Positions 1 through 10,763 of a DNA stretch of 64,000 nucleotides are shown piece by piece. The stretch is from NCBI RefSeq assembly GCF_009762775.1, contig NZ_CP046401.1:1674001-1738000 (forward strand), read 5' to 3'. The notes below the pieces were generated by a model. That model did not search any database and was not told the origin of the DNA. It saw only the letters and a list, made by a program, of their open reading frames with translations. Positions within the stretch are counted from its first letter, which is position 1. Every line of letters starts with the position of its first letter. The translations under genes and the position numbers were made by a program. Source of the stretch: Maribellus comscasis (lineage in GTDB: Bacteria; Bacteroidota; Bacteroidia; Bacteroidales; Prolixibacteraceae).

Positions 1-742
1 TATTGATAATACTGTCAATTTTTGAAACACAGTAGTTGTAGAAAATCTGAAGAATGATTGCAACAACAAGACCGGTTACAGTTGTAATCAAAGCCACTTT
101 AATACCATTTGCAACCAGTGAGGGAGAAATATCACCAGCAACTTCGATAGCATCGAAAGCGCCAATCATCCCGATAACTGTTCCCATGAAACCAAGCATA
201 GGTGCAAGAGCAATAAACAACGCAATCCAGCTTAATCCTTTCTCAAGTAAACCTGCCTGCACTCCTCCGTATGAGATAATTGATTTTTCAACTACGTCGA
301 TACCGTGGTCTGCTCTGTCAAGCCCCTGGTAAAAAATACTTGCCACCGGACCACGAGTACTGCGACAAACATCTTTTGCAGCTTCAACACCTCCGTTATC
401 CAAAGCTTCTTCAACTTTAGCCAACAATTTTTTAGTGTTGCTGGTTGCCAAATTAAGGTAAAGTACTCTTTCAATTGCGAAAGCCAAACCTAAAATAAGT
501 GAGATTAATACAAATGACATGAAAGTAGGATTACCTTCAATAAATTTTTGTTTGAGCTGGCTGTGCAGTGATTTTCCTTCTTCTGCCGCTGCGGCAGCTT
601 CTTCTTCCTGATCAGCAGCCAAATCCACTTCCTCGGTAGTAGTTGATTCTTGTGCAGCTGCCTCATCCTGTGCAACCACAGCGTTAGATGCCCCAAAAAT
701 CAGCATCCCAAATACTGCTATTAACGCGAATAGTCTTTTCAT
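1..742 (-). CDS. exbB: MotA/TolQ/ExbB proton channel family protein (3' end cut by window edge)
   Basis: Reading leftwards from an ATG at 742, the frame stays open to the window edge, so the C-terminus is missing. The protein begins with a hydrophobic signal-like segment ending in VVAQ, then an Ala/Glu/Asp-rich stretch (about residues 25-60), a membrane segment near residue 75, a cytoplasmic region, and two more membrane segments containing the typical TolQ/ExbB pattern APMLGFMGTVIGMIGAF. Members form the inner-membrane proton channel that energises TonB or Tol systems. The long N-terminal extension before the first canonical helix is usual in Bacteroidota ExbB. ExbD partners would lie beyond the window start. 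A much shorter paralogue is at 38926-39300. Confidence 0.88.
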   Translation of the reverse strand, partial: MKRLFALIAVFGMLIFGASNAVVAQDEAAAQESTTTEEVDLAADQEEEAAAAAEEGKSLHSQLKQKFIEGNPTFMSFVLISLILGLAFAIERVLYLNLATSNTKKLLAKVEEALDNGGVEAAKDVCRSTRGPVASIFYQGLDRADHGIDVVEKSIISYGGVQAGLLEKGLSWIALFIALAPMLGFMGTVIGMIGAFDAIEVAGDISPSLVANGIKVALITTVTGLVVAIILQIFYNYCVSKIDSIIN

Positions 743-887
743 AATTGATTTGAATTTTTAATTAATAATCTCTTGATTTTTTGATTGTATTGATTTTAAT
801 ATTTAAAATATTGCTTTTTGCCACAAATAATATGCCTCCTTTTTCAAACGAATGCTTTTTTTCATTCACGAATCTTTTCTCTACTAT

Positions 888-976
<89 letters not shown>

Positions 977-1046
977 AGTGTTTTATGCTGGCATGCCAAA
1001 AAATAAGGCCTGCAAATTAATAAAAAATTGTGAATAAAAAATAATG

Positions 1047-2090
1047 CTATTCACTAATTTCCCCTCGTAAGCTTTTATTGAGATACATTTTTATTTCATT
1101 GCCCGACAACCCTTGTCCCAACAAAAACATCATCTTTGTGATGGCTGCTTCTGTAGTCATATCTCTACCCGAAACAACACCAGCATTCAAAAGTTCCAAA
1201 CTTGTTTCGTATTGCCCCATAGAAACCTTTCCTCCCTCACATTGTGTAATATTCAAAAAAACAATGCCTTTTTTTATTGCTCTCTTTATACAATTAATCA
1301 GCCACCGCGAAGTCGGTACATTGCCTGAACCAAAGGTCTCCAGCACAACACCTTTCAATCCATGAGTGTTCAAAATTGAATTAAACACGTTTCGATTAAC
1401 CCCGGGAAACATTTTCAAAATTACAACATTATCATCAAACATTGTACTTACTTTCAAAATCCCCTTGTTTTCAGGATAATAAATATACTCGGGGCTAAAC
1501 CGAATGTCAACCCCTGCAGTTGCTAAAACAGGATAGTTCACCGAGGTAAAGGCACTAAATTGCTCAGCATCTCTTTTTATTGTACGGTTTCCCCGAAATA
1601 GTTTAAAATCAAAATAAATACAGACTTCCGGTACCATACATCTCCCATTCTTACGTGCTGCTGCAATCTCAACCGATGTGATTAAATTTTCTTTTCCGTC
1701 GGTTCTCAAAGTACCTATTGGAAGCTGCGAACCAGTTAAAATAATAGGCTTATCCAGATTCTCAAACATAAAACTCAATGCGGAAGCTGTATACGCCATA
1801 GTATCGGTTCCGTGTAATATTACAAAACCATCAAATGAATTATAATTTTTCTCTATGGTTTTAGCTATTTTTACCCAAACAGCCGGATTCATATTTGATG
1901 AATCGAGCACCGGATTGAGAATAACTGTTTTAATGTTATAATTAAACTTATTCAGTTCAGGAACTTCATCGGTTATTTGATCAAATTTTACGGGAGCAAG
2001 TGTTCCTGTTTGCGGATGCTGAACCATTCCAATTGTTCCGCCTGTATATATAATTAATATAGACGCTTTTTGATTTGTATTTCTATTCAT
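1047..2090 (-). CDS. ansA: Type I (cytoplasmic) L-asparaginase
   Basis: A 347-residue protein that hydrolyses asparagine to aspartate and ammonia. The first catalytic threonine lies in YTGGTIGM (about residues 15-22) and the second catalytic block is LHGTDTMAYTASALSF (about residues 94-109), followed by TGSQLPIGTLRTDG. There is no signal peptide, so the enzyme should be cytoplasmic. Length matches the bacterial type I family. It lies 30 bp downstream of tatD on the same strand, so the two are probably co-transcribed. The C-terminal part carries the family's FGSGN and TQCEGG segments. Confidence 0.93.
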   Translation of the reverse strand: MNRNTNQKASILIIYTGGTIGMVQHPQTGTLAPVKFDQITDEVPELNKFNYNIKTVILNPVLDSSNMNPAVWVKIAKTIEKNYNSFDGFVILHGTDTMAYTASALSFMFENLDKPIILTGSQLPIGTLRTDGKENLITSVEIAAARKNGRCMVPEVCIYFDFKLFRGNRTIKRDAEQFSAFTSVNYPVLATAGVDIRFSPEYIYYPENKGILKVSTMFDDNVVILKMFPGVNRNVFNSILNTHGLKGVVLETFGSGNVPTSRWLINCIKRAIKKGIVFLNITQCEGGKVSMGQYETSLELLNAGVVSGRDMTTEAAITKMMFLLGQGLSGNEIKMYLNKSLRGEISE

Positions 2091-2120
2091 TAATATAAAA
2101 TGAAATGGATATGCAATTTA

Positions 2121-2885
2121 TCAAATCCCAAACAAATTGCGCGCATTTGCGGTTGTTATTTCCGCTACCTTTTCAACCGGGACATCATAAATTTCGGCTA
2201 CTTTTTGGGCAATATATACCAAAAACGAACTTTCGTTTCTCCGTCCTCTTTTAGGTTCAGGCGCCAAATAGGGTGAATCTGTCTCCAATACAAAATTTGA
2301 AAGATCAAAATTACTGATGACCTTATCCAAATCACTGTTTTTAAAAGTCACTACTCCTCCTATTCCTAACAAAAAACCCAAATCGATAATTTTCCGGGCC
2401 TCTTTTTTACTACCTGTAAAACAATGAAATATCCCCCTCAAGCTTCCGTCTTGTTCTTCTTCGACAATCTTATAGATTTCATCAAAAGAATTTCTTACAT
2501 GAATAACAATGGGAAGATTTTTATTTTTCGCGAGCCTTACCTGAAAGCGAAATGCATCTTCCTGCTGTTTTACAAAGGTTTGAGACCAATATAAATCAAT
2601 ACCAATTTCGCCAACACCATAAAAATTATGCTTGTCAAACCAGTACTCTACCGCCTCTAACTCCTGTTTATAATCTTCATCTACAGAAGTCGGGTGAAGT
2701 CCCATTAAAGGATAGCACAGATGCGGATAAGAATTTGATACGTCAACAAGATGCTTTGCTGTGCCTGAATCGATATTGGGAAGAATAATCTTCTTTACAT
2801 TATTATTGTAGGCCTTTTGAATCACATCGTCGAAATCATGCGAAAAATCCTCGGTATAAATATGCGAATGCGTATCAATCAACAT
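2121..2885 (-). CDS. tatD: TatD family metal-dependent hydrolase (DNase)
   Basis: A 254-residue amidohydrolase-fold protein. It carries the TatD metal-binding and active-site signatures in order: DTHSHIY near the N-terminus, GEIGIDLYWS, IHVRNS, GIFHCFTGS and ETDSPYLAPEPKRGRRN. Family members are magnesium-dependent 3'-5' exonucleases or DNases active in the cytoplasm. It is the upstream member of a probable tatD-ansA unit. About 120 bp separate it from gdhA, and that gap holds a long inverted repeat (2918-2979). Confidence 0.92.
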   Translation of the reverse strand: MLIDTHSHIYTEDFSHDFDDVIQKAYNNNVKKIILPNIDSGTAKHLVDVSNSYPHLCYPLMGLHPTSVDEDYKQELEAVEYWFDKHNFYGVGEIGIDLYWSQTFVKQQEDAFRFQVRLAKNKNLPIVIHVRNSFDEIYKIVEEEQDGSLRGIFHCFTGSKKEARKIIDLGFLLGIGGVVTFKNSDLDKVISNFDLSNFVLETDSPYLAPEPKRGRRNESSFLVYIAQKVAEIYDVPVEKVAEITTANARNLFGI

Positions 2886-2917
2886 AAAAACAAAATTTCG
2901 ACGAATATATAAAAGGT

Positions 2918-2979
2918 TTTATCCTGAAACACATCTTCTATTTTATCAATAGATTAAATTTTATGTATTTCAGGATAAA
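2918..2979. repeat. Long inverted repeat between gdhA and tatD, probable terminator
   Basis: The arms TTTATCCTGAAA (2918-2929) and TTTCAGGATAAA (2968-2979) are perfectly complementary over 12 bp. Three more pairs follow a single mismatch, and a small inner hairpin (TCTAT/ATAGA) occupies the loop. The element sits 30 bp downstream of the gdhA stop and 33 bp upstream of the tatD start, both minus strand. An A/T-rich tract follows the stem on the minus strand. A terminator or processing site for gdhA is the simplest reading; a small degenerate mobile element is possible. Confidence 0.55.
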
Positions 2980-3009
2980 TTAATATTAGTACCTCTTTGA
3001 AAAACAGAA

Positions 3010-4344
3010 TTATACAATCCCCTGAGCCAACATAGCTTCAGCCACTTTTACAAAACCACCAACATTGGCTCCTTTTACATAATCGATGGAGTTTCCGTTT
3101 CTGCCGTAGTGTACGCAGGTTTCGTGAATATTCTTCATAATTCCTTTTAATCGTGCGTCAACTTCTTCGCGCGGCCAGTTTATCCGCATACTGTTTTGCG
3201 ACATTTCCAAGCCTGAAACAGCTACACCACCTGCATTTACTGCTTTGCCCGGAGCATAATCGATTTGCTCACTTAAATAATCAACTGCTTCAGTTGTACA
3301 CCCCATATTGGAGGCTTCGGCCAGCATTTTGCAGCCATTTTTCACTAAAGTTTTGGCGTCGTCAAAATCAACTTCATTTTCCGTTGCACAAGGCACTGCC
3401 AAATCAACGGGCACTTCCCACGGGCGTTTACCCGCAAAAAACTGAGCTCCAAATTCCTCTGCATAAGGTTCCACTATATCGTTGTTTGTGGCCCGCAACT
3501 CAAGCAAATATTCAACTTTGTCCCCTGATACTCCTTCAGAATCAAAAATATATCCATCAGGCCCTGAAATCGTAACTACTTTGCCTCCCAGTTCATTAAT
3601 TTTTGTAATTGCCCCCCAGGCGACATTTCCAAATCCGGAAACAGAGATTGTCTTTCCTTCAATATCTTCACCAATACGGTGAAACATATGCTGTGCAAAA
3701 TAAACTGCACCAAAACCGGTAGCTTCCGGACGAATCAAACTCCCTCCCCAGGCAAGTCCTTTTCCGGTTAACACTCCGGTAAATTCATTTTTTAATCTTT
3801 TATACTGGCCAAAAAGATATCCTATCTCCCGGCCACCCACACCAATATCTCCCGCAGGAACATCAGTATTTGGACCAATGTGGCGGTACAGCTCGCTCAT
3901 AAAACTTTGACAAAACCGCATAATTTCAGCGTCGGTTTTTCCTTTGGGACTAAAATCGGAGCCACCTTTTCCTCCTCCCATCGGCAGTGTAGTTAAACTG
4001 TTTTTAAAAGTCTGCTCAAAACCTAAAAACTTTAAAATACTTAATGTAACGCTGGAATGAAACCTTAATCCTCCTTTATAAGGTCCAAGAGCAGAATTAA
4101 ATTCGACCCGATAGCCGCGGTTTATTTGTACCTCGCCACGATCATCAACCCATGGAACACGAAACATGATAACCCGCTCCGGTTCTACCATTCTCTCCAG
4201 AATTTTTGCTTTCTGATAGCGCGGATTTTTTTCGTAAAACTCCCAAACTGAACCGATTACCTCTTCCACAGCCTGGTGAAATTCATTTTCGCCCGGAGTT
4301 CGTTTCTCCAAATCAGCAATGAACTCATTTATATCTGTTTTCAT
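3010..4344 (-). CDS. gdhA: NADP-type glutamate dehydrogenase
   Basis: A 444-residue hexameric-type glutamate dehydrogenase, interconverting 2-oxoglutarate plus ammonia and glutamate. The substrate-binding lysine region reads PMGGGKGGSDF, followed by TDVPAGDIGVGGREIGY, then a Rossmann-type dinucleotide segment VSGFGNVAWGA. Length matches the bacterial S50-I family. The ATG at 4344 is chosen over an in-frame upstream start at 4386 because MKTDINEFI begins the family N-terminus and AAAGAA lies just before it. A possible promoter -7 element, TACCTTTA, lies at 4371-4378 on the minus strand. It is likely a monocistronic core nitrogen gene. Confidence 0.95.
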   Translation of the reverse strand: MKTDINEFIADLEKRTPGENEFHQAVEEVIGSVWEFYEKNPRYQKAKILERMVEPERVIMFRVPWVDDRGEVQINRGYRVEFNSALGPYKGGLRFHSSVTLSILKFLGFEQTFKNSLTTLPMGGGKGGSDFSPKGKTDAEIMRFCQSFMSELYRHIGPNTDVPAGDIGVGGREIGYLFGQYKRLKNEFTGVLTGKGLAWGGSLIRPEATGFGAVYFAQHMFHRIGEDIEGKTISVSGFGNVAWGAITKINELGGKVVTISGPDGYIFDSEGVSGDKVEYLLELRATNNDIVEPYAEEFGAQFFAGKRPWEVPVDLAVPCATENEVDFDDAKTLVKNGCKMLAEASNMGCTTEAVDYLSEQIDYAPGKAVNAGGVAVSGLEMSQNSMRINWPREEVDARLKGIMKNIHETCVHYGRNGNSIDYVKGANVGGFVKVAEAMLAQGIV

Positions 4345-4512
4345 TTCTTTATTTATTTTGAAATAATGTGTAAAGGTAGAAATCAAAAAAAATAAAAAAC
4401 AAGAAAACCATAAATATTAAACAACAATTAAAACACTGAAAAACAACATACTACACCTTTAAAGAAAGATGTTAAAAAGCAGTATCTGACAATCGTCAGT
4501 TTTTGGAAAAGC

Positions 4513-4548
4513 AAAAAAAGCCCTTCCCCATAGAGAGAAGAGCCTTTC
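4513..4548 (-). terminator. Rho-independent terminator of groESL
   Basis: On the minus strand, GCTCTTC (4537-4543) pairs with GAAGGGC (4520-4526) and the stem is followed at once by seven T residues (plus-strand A run 4513-4519). It lies 25 bp past the groEL stop. Confidence 0.82.
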
Positions 4549-4572
4549 TGATTTTATTATGAGTTGTGATTT

Positions 4573-6520
<1,948 letters not shown>

Positions 6521-6912
6521 AGTTGTTTAGCTTTATACATTAAACATTTATATTTTTCAAAAATCGACACCCTCCTTTATCATATTCTGTGCCAAGTCCC
6601 CCTAGCCCTTTCATTTGTAGAAAACAAAGACAAAATTACACGCCCAGGGTATTCACCCCAACCAACACAAACACGCAAGACACAATAAATCAATAAATTA
6701 AACCAAATGACATTAATTATGACATGCTGACAGCAAGGAAAGATTGTGGCTCAGTTAGCATGTAGTCTTCGAAAAAAAAGTAGAAATATGTAAAGTTTCG
6801 GGTAAGAAGAATAAACTGACTGAAATTCAAAAATTGAGAGCGAAAAATTTGCACAAAAAAAGGCTGCTCTTTTTCTATCAGGCAGCCTTTTATATTGCAA
6901 TATCTTAAATTC
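6521..6912. other. Non-coding interval between secG and groES
   Basis: About 390 bp with no credible gene. The right end carries the secG terminator (6855-6893) and the left end must hold the groESL promoter. I found no CIRCE repeat and no clear TTTG/TAnnTTTG pair. A short frame at 6717-6932 runs through the secG terminator and is not believed. Confidence 0.6.
6855..6893 (-). terminator. Rho-independent terminator of the rpoN-activator/lptE/TPR/secG unit
   Basis: On the minus strand, AAAGGCTGCC pairs with GCAGCCTTT around an A-rich loop, followed by seven T residues. It begins about 20 bp past the secG stop, which marks secG as the last gene of the unit. Confidence 0.9.
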
Positions 6913-7290
6913 CTATTGTTCTCCGTTATCATCTCCGTTTACCGGAGTTTCTGTATTTTGATCGTTTGTAGAAGCCGGAGGTGTAGTCGGGAAACTTGGC
7001 ACTTGTGTTGGATCAACAGTATTTTCAATCTGGTCGCGAACCATCGATTCATCAACTCCAGCTTGCTGACGTGGAATAAATGCTGAACCTAAAATCGATA
7101 AAACCAAAAGTGAAGCTGCTAACACCCATGTTCCTTTTTCAAGGAAATCAGTTGTTTTACGAACACCCATTACCTGATTCGATGATTGAAAATTACTGGC
7201 CAAACCGCCGCCTTTTGAATTCTGTACCAATACGATAAGCACCAAAAGGATACAAACGATAAATATTAAAACGGTTATTAATGTGTACAT
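6913..7290 (-). CDS. secG: Preprotein translocase subunit SecG
   Basis: A 125-residue inner-membrane protein and auxiliary subunit of the SecYEG channel. Two membrane helices are visible (about residues 3-22 and 54-72). Between them is the family's hallmark LVQNSKGGGLASNF followed by the VMGVRKTTDFLEKGTW loop. The C-terminus is a hydrophilic tail rich in Pro, Thr, Asn and Asp. Such tails are common in Bacteroidota SecG. It is the last gene of a four-gene minus-strand group, directly before a strong terminator. Confidence 0.95.
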   Translation of the reverse strand: MYTLITVLIFIVCILLVLIVLVQNSKGGGLASNFQSSNQVMGVRKTTDFLEKGTWVLAASLLVLSILGSAFIPRQQAGVDESMVRDQIENTVDPTQVPSFPTTPPASTNDQNTETPVNGDDNGEQ

Positions 7291-7300
7291 TTTTCGCTTA

Positions 7301-7903
7301 TTAAATGTTCTTTAAATCTTCAATTTCTTTAATTCGGCTTGCAAAGTAAACACTTTTTTCCGGATATTTCAAACTTAATTTTTCGAAAGCTTTAATAGCT
7401 TTTTCATATTTTTTCTGCTGCAAATAAATAGTTGCCAACGTTTCGGAAACAATCTCCCCATCCTCTTCCACCGACTTTTTTACCGCTTCGTTTTCACTGC
7501 TTTGCCATTCATCATCCGTTTCTGAATTTCGTTTTATCTTACCAGAGTCTGATGCCAAAAATTTATCTATCAGTGAATATTTAGACGAATTGTCGTCTTC
7601 TGCTTCGAAATCGAATACTGATTTTTTCTCATGTTCGGCAGAAATACTTCCCGGATTCGATATAACTTCATGTTTTTCTTGAAGATAGTGGTATAGTTTT
7701 TTTCTGTCAGGAACGGAAACGGCAACTTTTTTTAAAACCTGTTCAAAATCGGGATGATATGTTTCCTTCAGATTTTTTAAATAAAGAATTTGTATCGTCT
7801 GAAAATAGGGGTATTTATCAACTGTTGCTTTCAAATCCTCGTGGATTTGATTATCAAAAGCCCTTCTGTTGTTTAATATGTCATAAAGTTCTTCCTTTTG
7901 CAT
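7301..7903 (-). CDS. Tetratricopeptide-repeat protein of unknown function
   Basis: A 200-residue soluble protein. The N-terminal half is predicted helical (EELYDILNNRRAF, then PYFQTIQILYLKNLK), the middle is charged and low-complexity (about residues 90-140), and the C-terminal 55 residues form one TPR-like helix pair (ETLATIYLQQKKYEKAIKAFEKL). There is no signal peptide. It sits 10 bp from secG and 3 bp from lptE, an arrangement I regard as conserved in Bacteroidota, which suggests a role linked to the envelope or secretion. No specific function can be given. Confidence 0.75.
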   Translation of the reverse strand: MQKEELYDILNNRRAFDNQIHEDLKATVDKYPYFQTIQILYLKNLKETYHPDFEQVLKKVAVSVPDRKKLYHYLQEKHEVISNPGSISAEHEKKSVFDFEAEDDNSSKYSLIDKFLASDSGKIKRNSETDDEWQSSENEAVKKSVEEDGEIVSETLATIYLQQKKYEKAIKAFEKLSLKYPEKSVYFASRIKEIEDLKNI

Positions 7904-7906
7904 TTT

Positions 7907-8428
7907 TTACCAATTGGCAACAGTTGCATTGAAAATATCCTCCAGTAGTTTTTCAACAATTGTAGGAACCAAGTCGTCCTCAATATCGCTCAAACTACTT
8001 GTACTGTCAAAATCTTCATAAGCCGAAAACGACCTTTCAAAACTCAAATCAGGGTCGGCACCATTTGTATATTTTACCTTTACGGTGATTGTGAGCCTGT
8101 TTTGTGCGGCTAAATCATCTTTTTGAATCGACATGGGCCGAACATCGTAGTTTTCTATTTGTCCTTCAAAAATCAAATCGCCGTTATCCTGCACTTCGTT
8201 CAACGAAGTTTGCCGTTGTAATTTTTCTCTTAACTCTTCTGTAAAAGTCTGACTGAGATTTGGATTGACCAAACGCGCACGGTTTGGGAAATAATAAACG
8301 GTATAAGTTTTAATGTCTGACGACAAATTGACACCGGTAAAAGAATAATTTATTTTACACCCTGCAACAAAAACGACGGATGCAAAAATCAAAATCTTCA
8401 ACCAATTCAACTTTTTATAATTATCCAT
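7907..8428 (-). CDS. lptE: LptE-like lipoprotein (LPS assembly)
   Basis: A 173-residue lipoprotein. The N-terminal helix ends in a lipobox VAGC (Cys24), followed by KINYSFTGVNLSSDIKTYTVYYFPN. That segment and the repeated beta-strand pattern resemble the Bacteroidota LptE family, which partners LptD in inserting LPS into the outer membrane. The start overlaps the end of the sigma-54 activator gene by 8 bp, indicating co-translation. Sequence similarity between LptE families is weak, so the name rests on the lipobox, length and operon position. Confidence 0.82.
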   Translation of the reverse strand: MDNYKKLNWLKILIFASVVFVAGCKINYSFTGVNLSSDIKTYTVYYFPNRARLVNPNLSQTFTEELREKLQRQTSLNEVQDNGDLIFEGQIENYDVRPMSIQKDDLAAQNRLTITVKVKYTNGADPDLSFERSFSAYEDFDSTSSLSDIEDDLVPTIVEKLLEDIFNATVANW

Positions 8429-9653
8429 TAATATCGTACTCCTTTATTTTTCTGTATAGTGTTCGTTCTGAGATTCCCAACTCCTGCGCAGCATATTTTC
8501 TTTTCCCGTTGTGTTTATCAAGCGCCTTTTTAATTAGTTCAATTTCCTTTTCTTCCAGCGAAAGCGACTCCTCAACATATTCCTCGGTATCCTGAATATT
8601 GTCTTTATCCAAATGTTCAATATGAATAGGCTTTGAATGCGAATCATCCGGCACAATTTTCCCGTTTTCGGTGTCGTACAAATTTCGAATAATCTGCGCC
8701 TGATCTCTGGAAATCGGAGACTCTCTGTTTTCCATTAAATCAAGTACAAGCTTTTTTAAATCTGTCACATCCCGTTTCATGTCAAACAACACTTTGTACA
8801 AAATTTCGCGTTCGTTGGCAAACGAGTTATCCTGCTGTTTATTTGAAAGTAAGGCAGGTAAATTTTTCACATTGTTATTTGGCAAATAATTTCGTAAAAC
8901 ATCAGAAGAAATATCCCGATTCTGTTCAATGATTGAAATTTGTTCCGTAATATTTTTTAACTGTCTCACATTTCCCGGCCACGGATAATTTACCAGTAAA
9001 ATGCGGGCTTCTTCATCCAACTGAATGTGAGGCATGCGGTATTTCTCGGCAAAATCACGTGCAAACTTCCTGAACAACAAAAAAATATCCTCCGGACGTT
9101 CCCGCAACGGATTAATGATTACCGGAACAGTGTTTAAGCGATAATATAAGTCTTCCCTGAATTTCCCCTGTTCTATTGCTTCCGGGATATTTACGTTGGT
9201 GGCTGCAATTACCCGTACATTTGTTTTAATTACTTTTGATGAACCTACTTTAATAAATTCCCCTGTTTCAAGTATACGAAGCAAGCGCACCTGGGTTGAA
9301 AGGGGAAGTTCACCAATTTCATCTAAAAAAATGGTTCCGCCATCGGCCTCCTGAAAATATCCTTTTCTGTCGGACAGCGCACCTGTAAATGCACCTTTTT
9401 CGTGACCAAAAAGTTCAGAATCGATTGTACCTTCCGGAATGGCACCGCAGTTTACTGCTATATATTTGCCATGCTTCCGGCTTGAAAACTGATGAATAAT
9501 TTGTGGGAATATCTCCTTTCCTGTCCCGCTTTCACCCGTTATCAAAACCGAAAGATCAGTTGGAGCGACCTGCACTGCAACCTCAATCGCCCTGTTTAAA
9601 CCGGGAGAGTTTCCTATAATTTCAAACCTTTGTTTTATTCCCTGAATATCCAT
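8421..9653 (-). CDS. Sigma-54-dependent transcriptional activator without receiver domain
   Basis: A 410-residue enhancer-binding protein. The AAA+ domain starts almost at the N-terminus. Walker A GESGTGKE is at residues 40-47, the sigma-54-contacting GAFTGA loop at 87-92, then GGTIFLDEIGELP and the sensor/arginine-finger region FREDLYYRLNTVP. A Fis-type helix-turn-helix (KRKYAAQELGISERTLYRKI) ends the protein. There is no response-regulator or PAS domain, so activity is probably controlled by expression or a partner. It heads the lptE-TPR-secG unit and faces kdsB, which hints at envelope-linked control. Target promoters were not identified. Confidence 0.93.
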   Translation of the reverse strand: MDIQGIKQRFEIIGNSPGLNRAIEVAVQVAPTDLSVLITGESGTGKEIFPQIIHQFSSRKHGKYIAVNCGAIPEGTIDSELFGHEKGAFTGALSDRKGYFQEADGGTIFLDEIGELPLSTQVRLLRILETGEFIKVGSSKVIKTNVRVIAATNVNIPEAIEQGKFREDLYYRLNTVPVIINPLRERPEDIFLLFRKFARDFAEKYRMPHIQLDEEARILLVNYPWPGNVRQLKNITEQISIIEQNRDISSDVLRNYLPNNNVKNLPALLSNKQQDNSFANEREILYKVLFDMKRDVTDLKKLVLDLMENRESPISRDQAQIIRNLYDTENGKIVPDDSHSKPIHIEHLDKDNIQDTEEYVEESLSLEEKEIELIKKALDKHNGKRKYAAQELGISERTLYRKIKEYDING

Positions 9654-9806
9654 AATTCTTTATAAGTAAAGCGCAAATTTACAATTTTTCGCTGGCATTA
9701 CTTAACTTCAATTTAGAATTAACCTTTTTTAGGTTTCAAAAATATTCGGGAGCAAAAACTACACGTGAAGTTCGATTTTTGATGAAGGAAATGCTGTTTC
9801 AATAAT

Positions 9807-9814
9807 TATCTTTG
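9807..9814 (+). promoter_or_regulatory. Candidate Bacteroidota -7 element upstream of kdsB
   Basis: TATCTTTG matches TAnnTTTG and ends 16 bp before the kdsB ATG. The nearest TTTG upstream is about 25 nt away, longer than the usual spacing, so only the -7 element is well supported. Confidence 0.5.
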
Positions 9815-9830
9815 TTCCAAAATTTTAAAA

Positions 9831-10580
9831 ATGGACTTTGTAGCAATAATACCTGCCCGGTATGAATCGTCTCGCTTTCCGGGCAAACCTCTGGCAATAT
9901 TGGGCAATAAACCGATGATTCAACTGGTTGTTGAAAACATATCAAAAGCGCTTGACCACGTATGGGTTGCTACAGATGACGCCCGAATTTTTGATGCCGT
10001 GAAAAATTTTGGAGGAAATGCTGTAATGACGTCAAAAGAACACCAGAGTGGTACTGATCGCTGCGCAGAGGCAGCACGGATTTTGGCCCGGGAGATTCAT
10101 TTTGATGTGGTTGTTAATGTACAGGGTGACGAACCTTTTATTCAACCCGAACAAATTGAATGTTTAAAATCGTGCTTTTCAGACAACACAGAAATCGCCA
10201 CTTTGATAAAAAAAATTGAAACTTCTGATGAACTGTTTAATCCCAACCGCCCCAAAGTTGTCGTTGACGATTTTTTCAATGCGCTTTATTTCAGCCGCTC
10301 TCCAGTTCCATACCTAAGGGGAGAAGAGGAACAAAAATGGCACGTATTGTTTAAATACTGGGCACATATCGGGATGTACGCATACAAGGCTGATGTGCTG
10401 CAGAAAATAACGATACTGTCCCAAGGAAAACTTGAGAAAGCCGAGTCATTGGAACAACTGCGTTGGCTCGAAAACGGATTCAAAATAAAAGTTGCTGAGA
10501 CCGCTCATCAGAGCATAGGGATCGATACTCCGGAAGATTTGCAAACGGCCCTAAGTTTCTTGAATTCAACAAAAAGGTAA
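9831..10580 (+). CDS. kdsB: 3-deoxy-manno-octulosonate cytidylyltransferase (CMP-KDO synthetase)
   Basis: A 249-residue cytoplasmic enzyme that activates KDO with CTP for LPS inner-core synthesis. The nucleotide-binding start IIPARYESSRFPGKPLA (about residues 6-22) is diagnostic. NVQGDEPFI follows (about residues 102-110), with HIGMYAYK and the C-terminal GIDTPEDL family segment. Length matches the family. The gene is divergent from the sigma-54 activator and is likely transcribed alone. Confidence 0.97.
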   Translation: MDFVAIIPARYESSRFPGKPLAILGNKPMIQLVVENISKALDHVWVATDDARIFDAVKNFGGNAVMTSKEHQSGTDRCAEAARILAREIHFDVVVNVQGDEPFIQPEQIECLKSCFSDNTEIATLIKKIETSDELFNPNRPKVVVDDFFNALYFSRSPVPYLRGEEEQKWHVLFKYWAHIGMYAYKADVLQKITILSQGKLEKAESLEQLRWLENGFKIKVAETAHQSIGIDTPEDLQTALSFLNSTKR

Positions 10581-10763
10581 AAACATACTTCACTAAAAAA
10601 TCAGACAAAAAACACCTTTATTTAAATTATTTGTTAATTTGGAAGTAGTTTTTTGAAGAATCAGAAGAATTATTTAGGACATTATTGCAACTATTGCCAA
10701 ATTATACTGTCAATAAAAAAAAGGCATATTATTTGTTCTACTCATGATGTAAATTACAGAGCT

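Noticed and set aside
3153..3575. A 140-codon plus-strand frame inside gdhA
   Set aside because: Antisense to a strongly supported gene, with no signal, motif or start context; composition is a shadow of gdhA.
6573..6590. TGGCAC-like match upstream of groES as a sigma-54 promoter
   Set aside because: The -12 part (TTGC) is absent at the required spacing, so I do not call it.
6717..6932. 71-codon minus-strand frame between secG and groES
   Set aside because: It runs through the secG terminator and overlaps the secG 3' end; no recognisable features.
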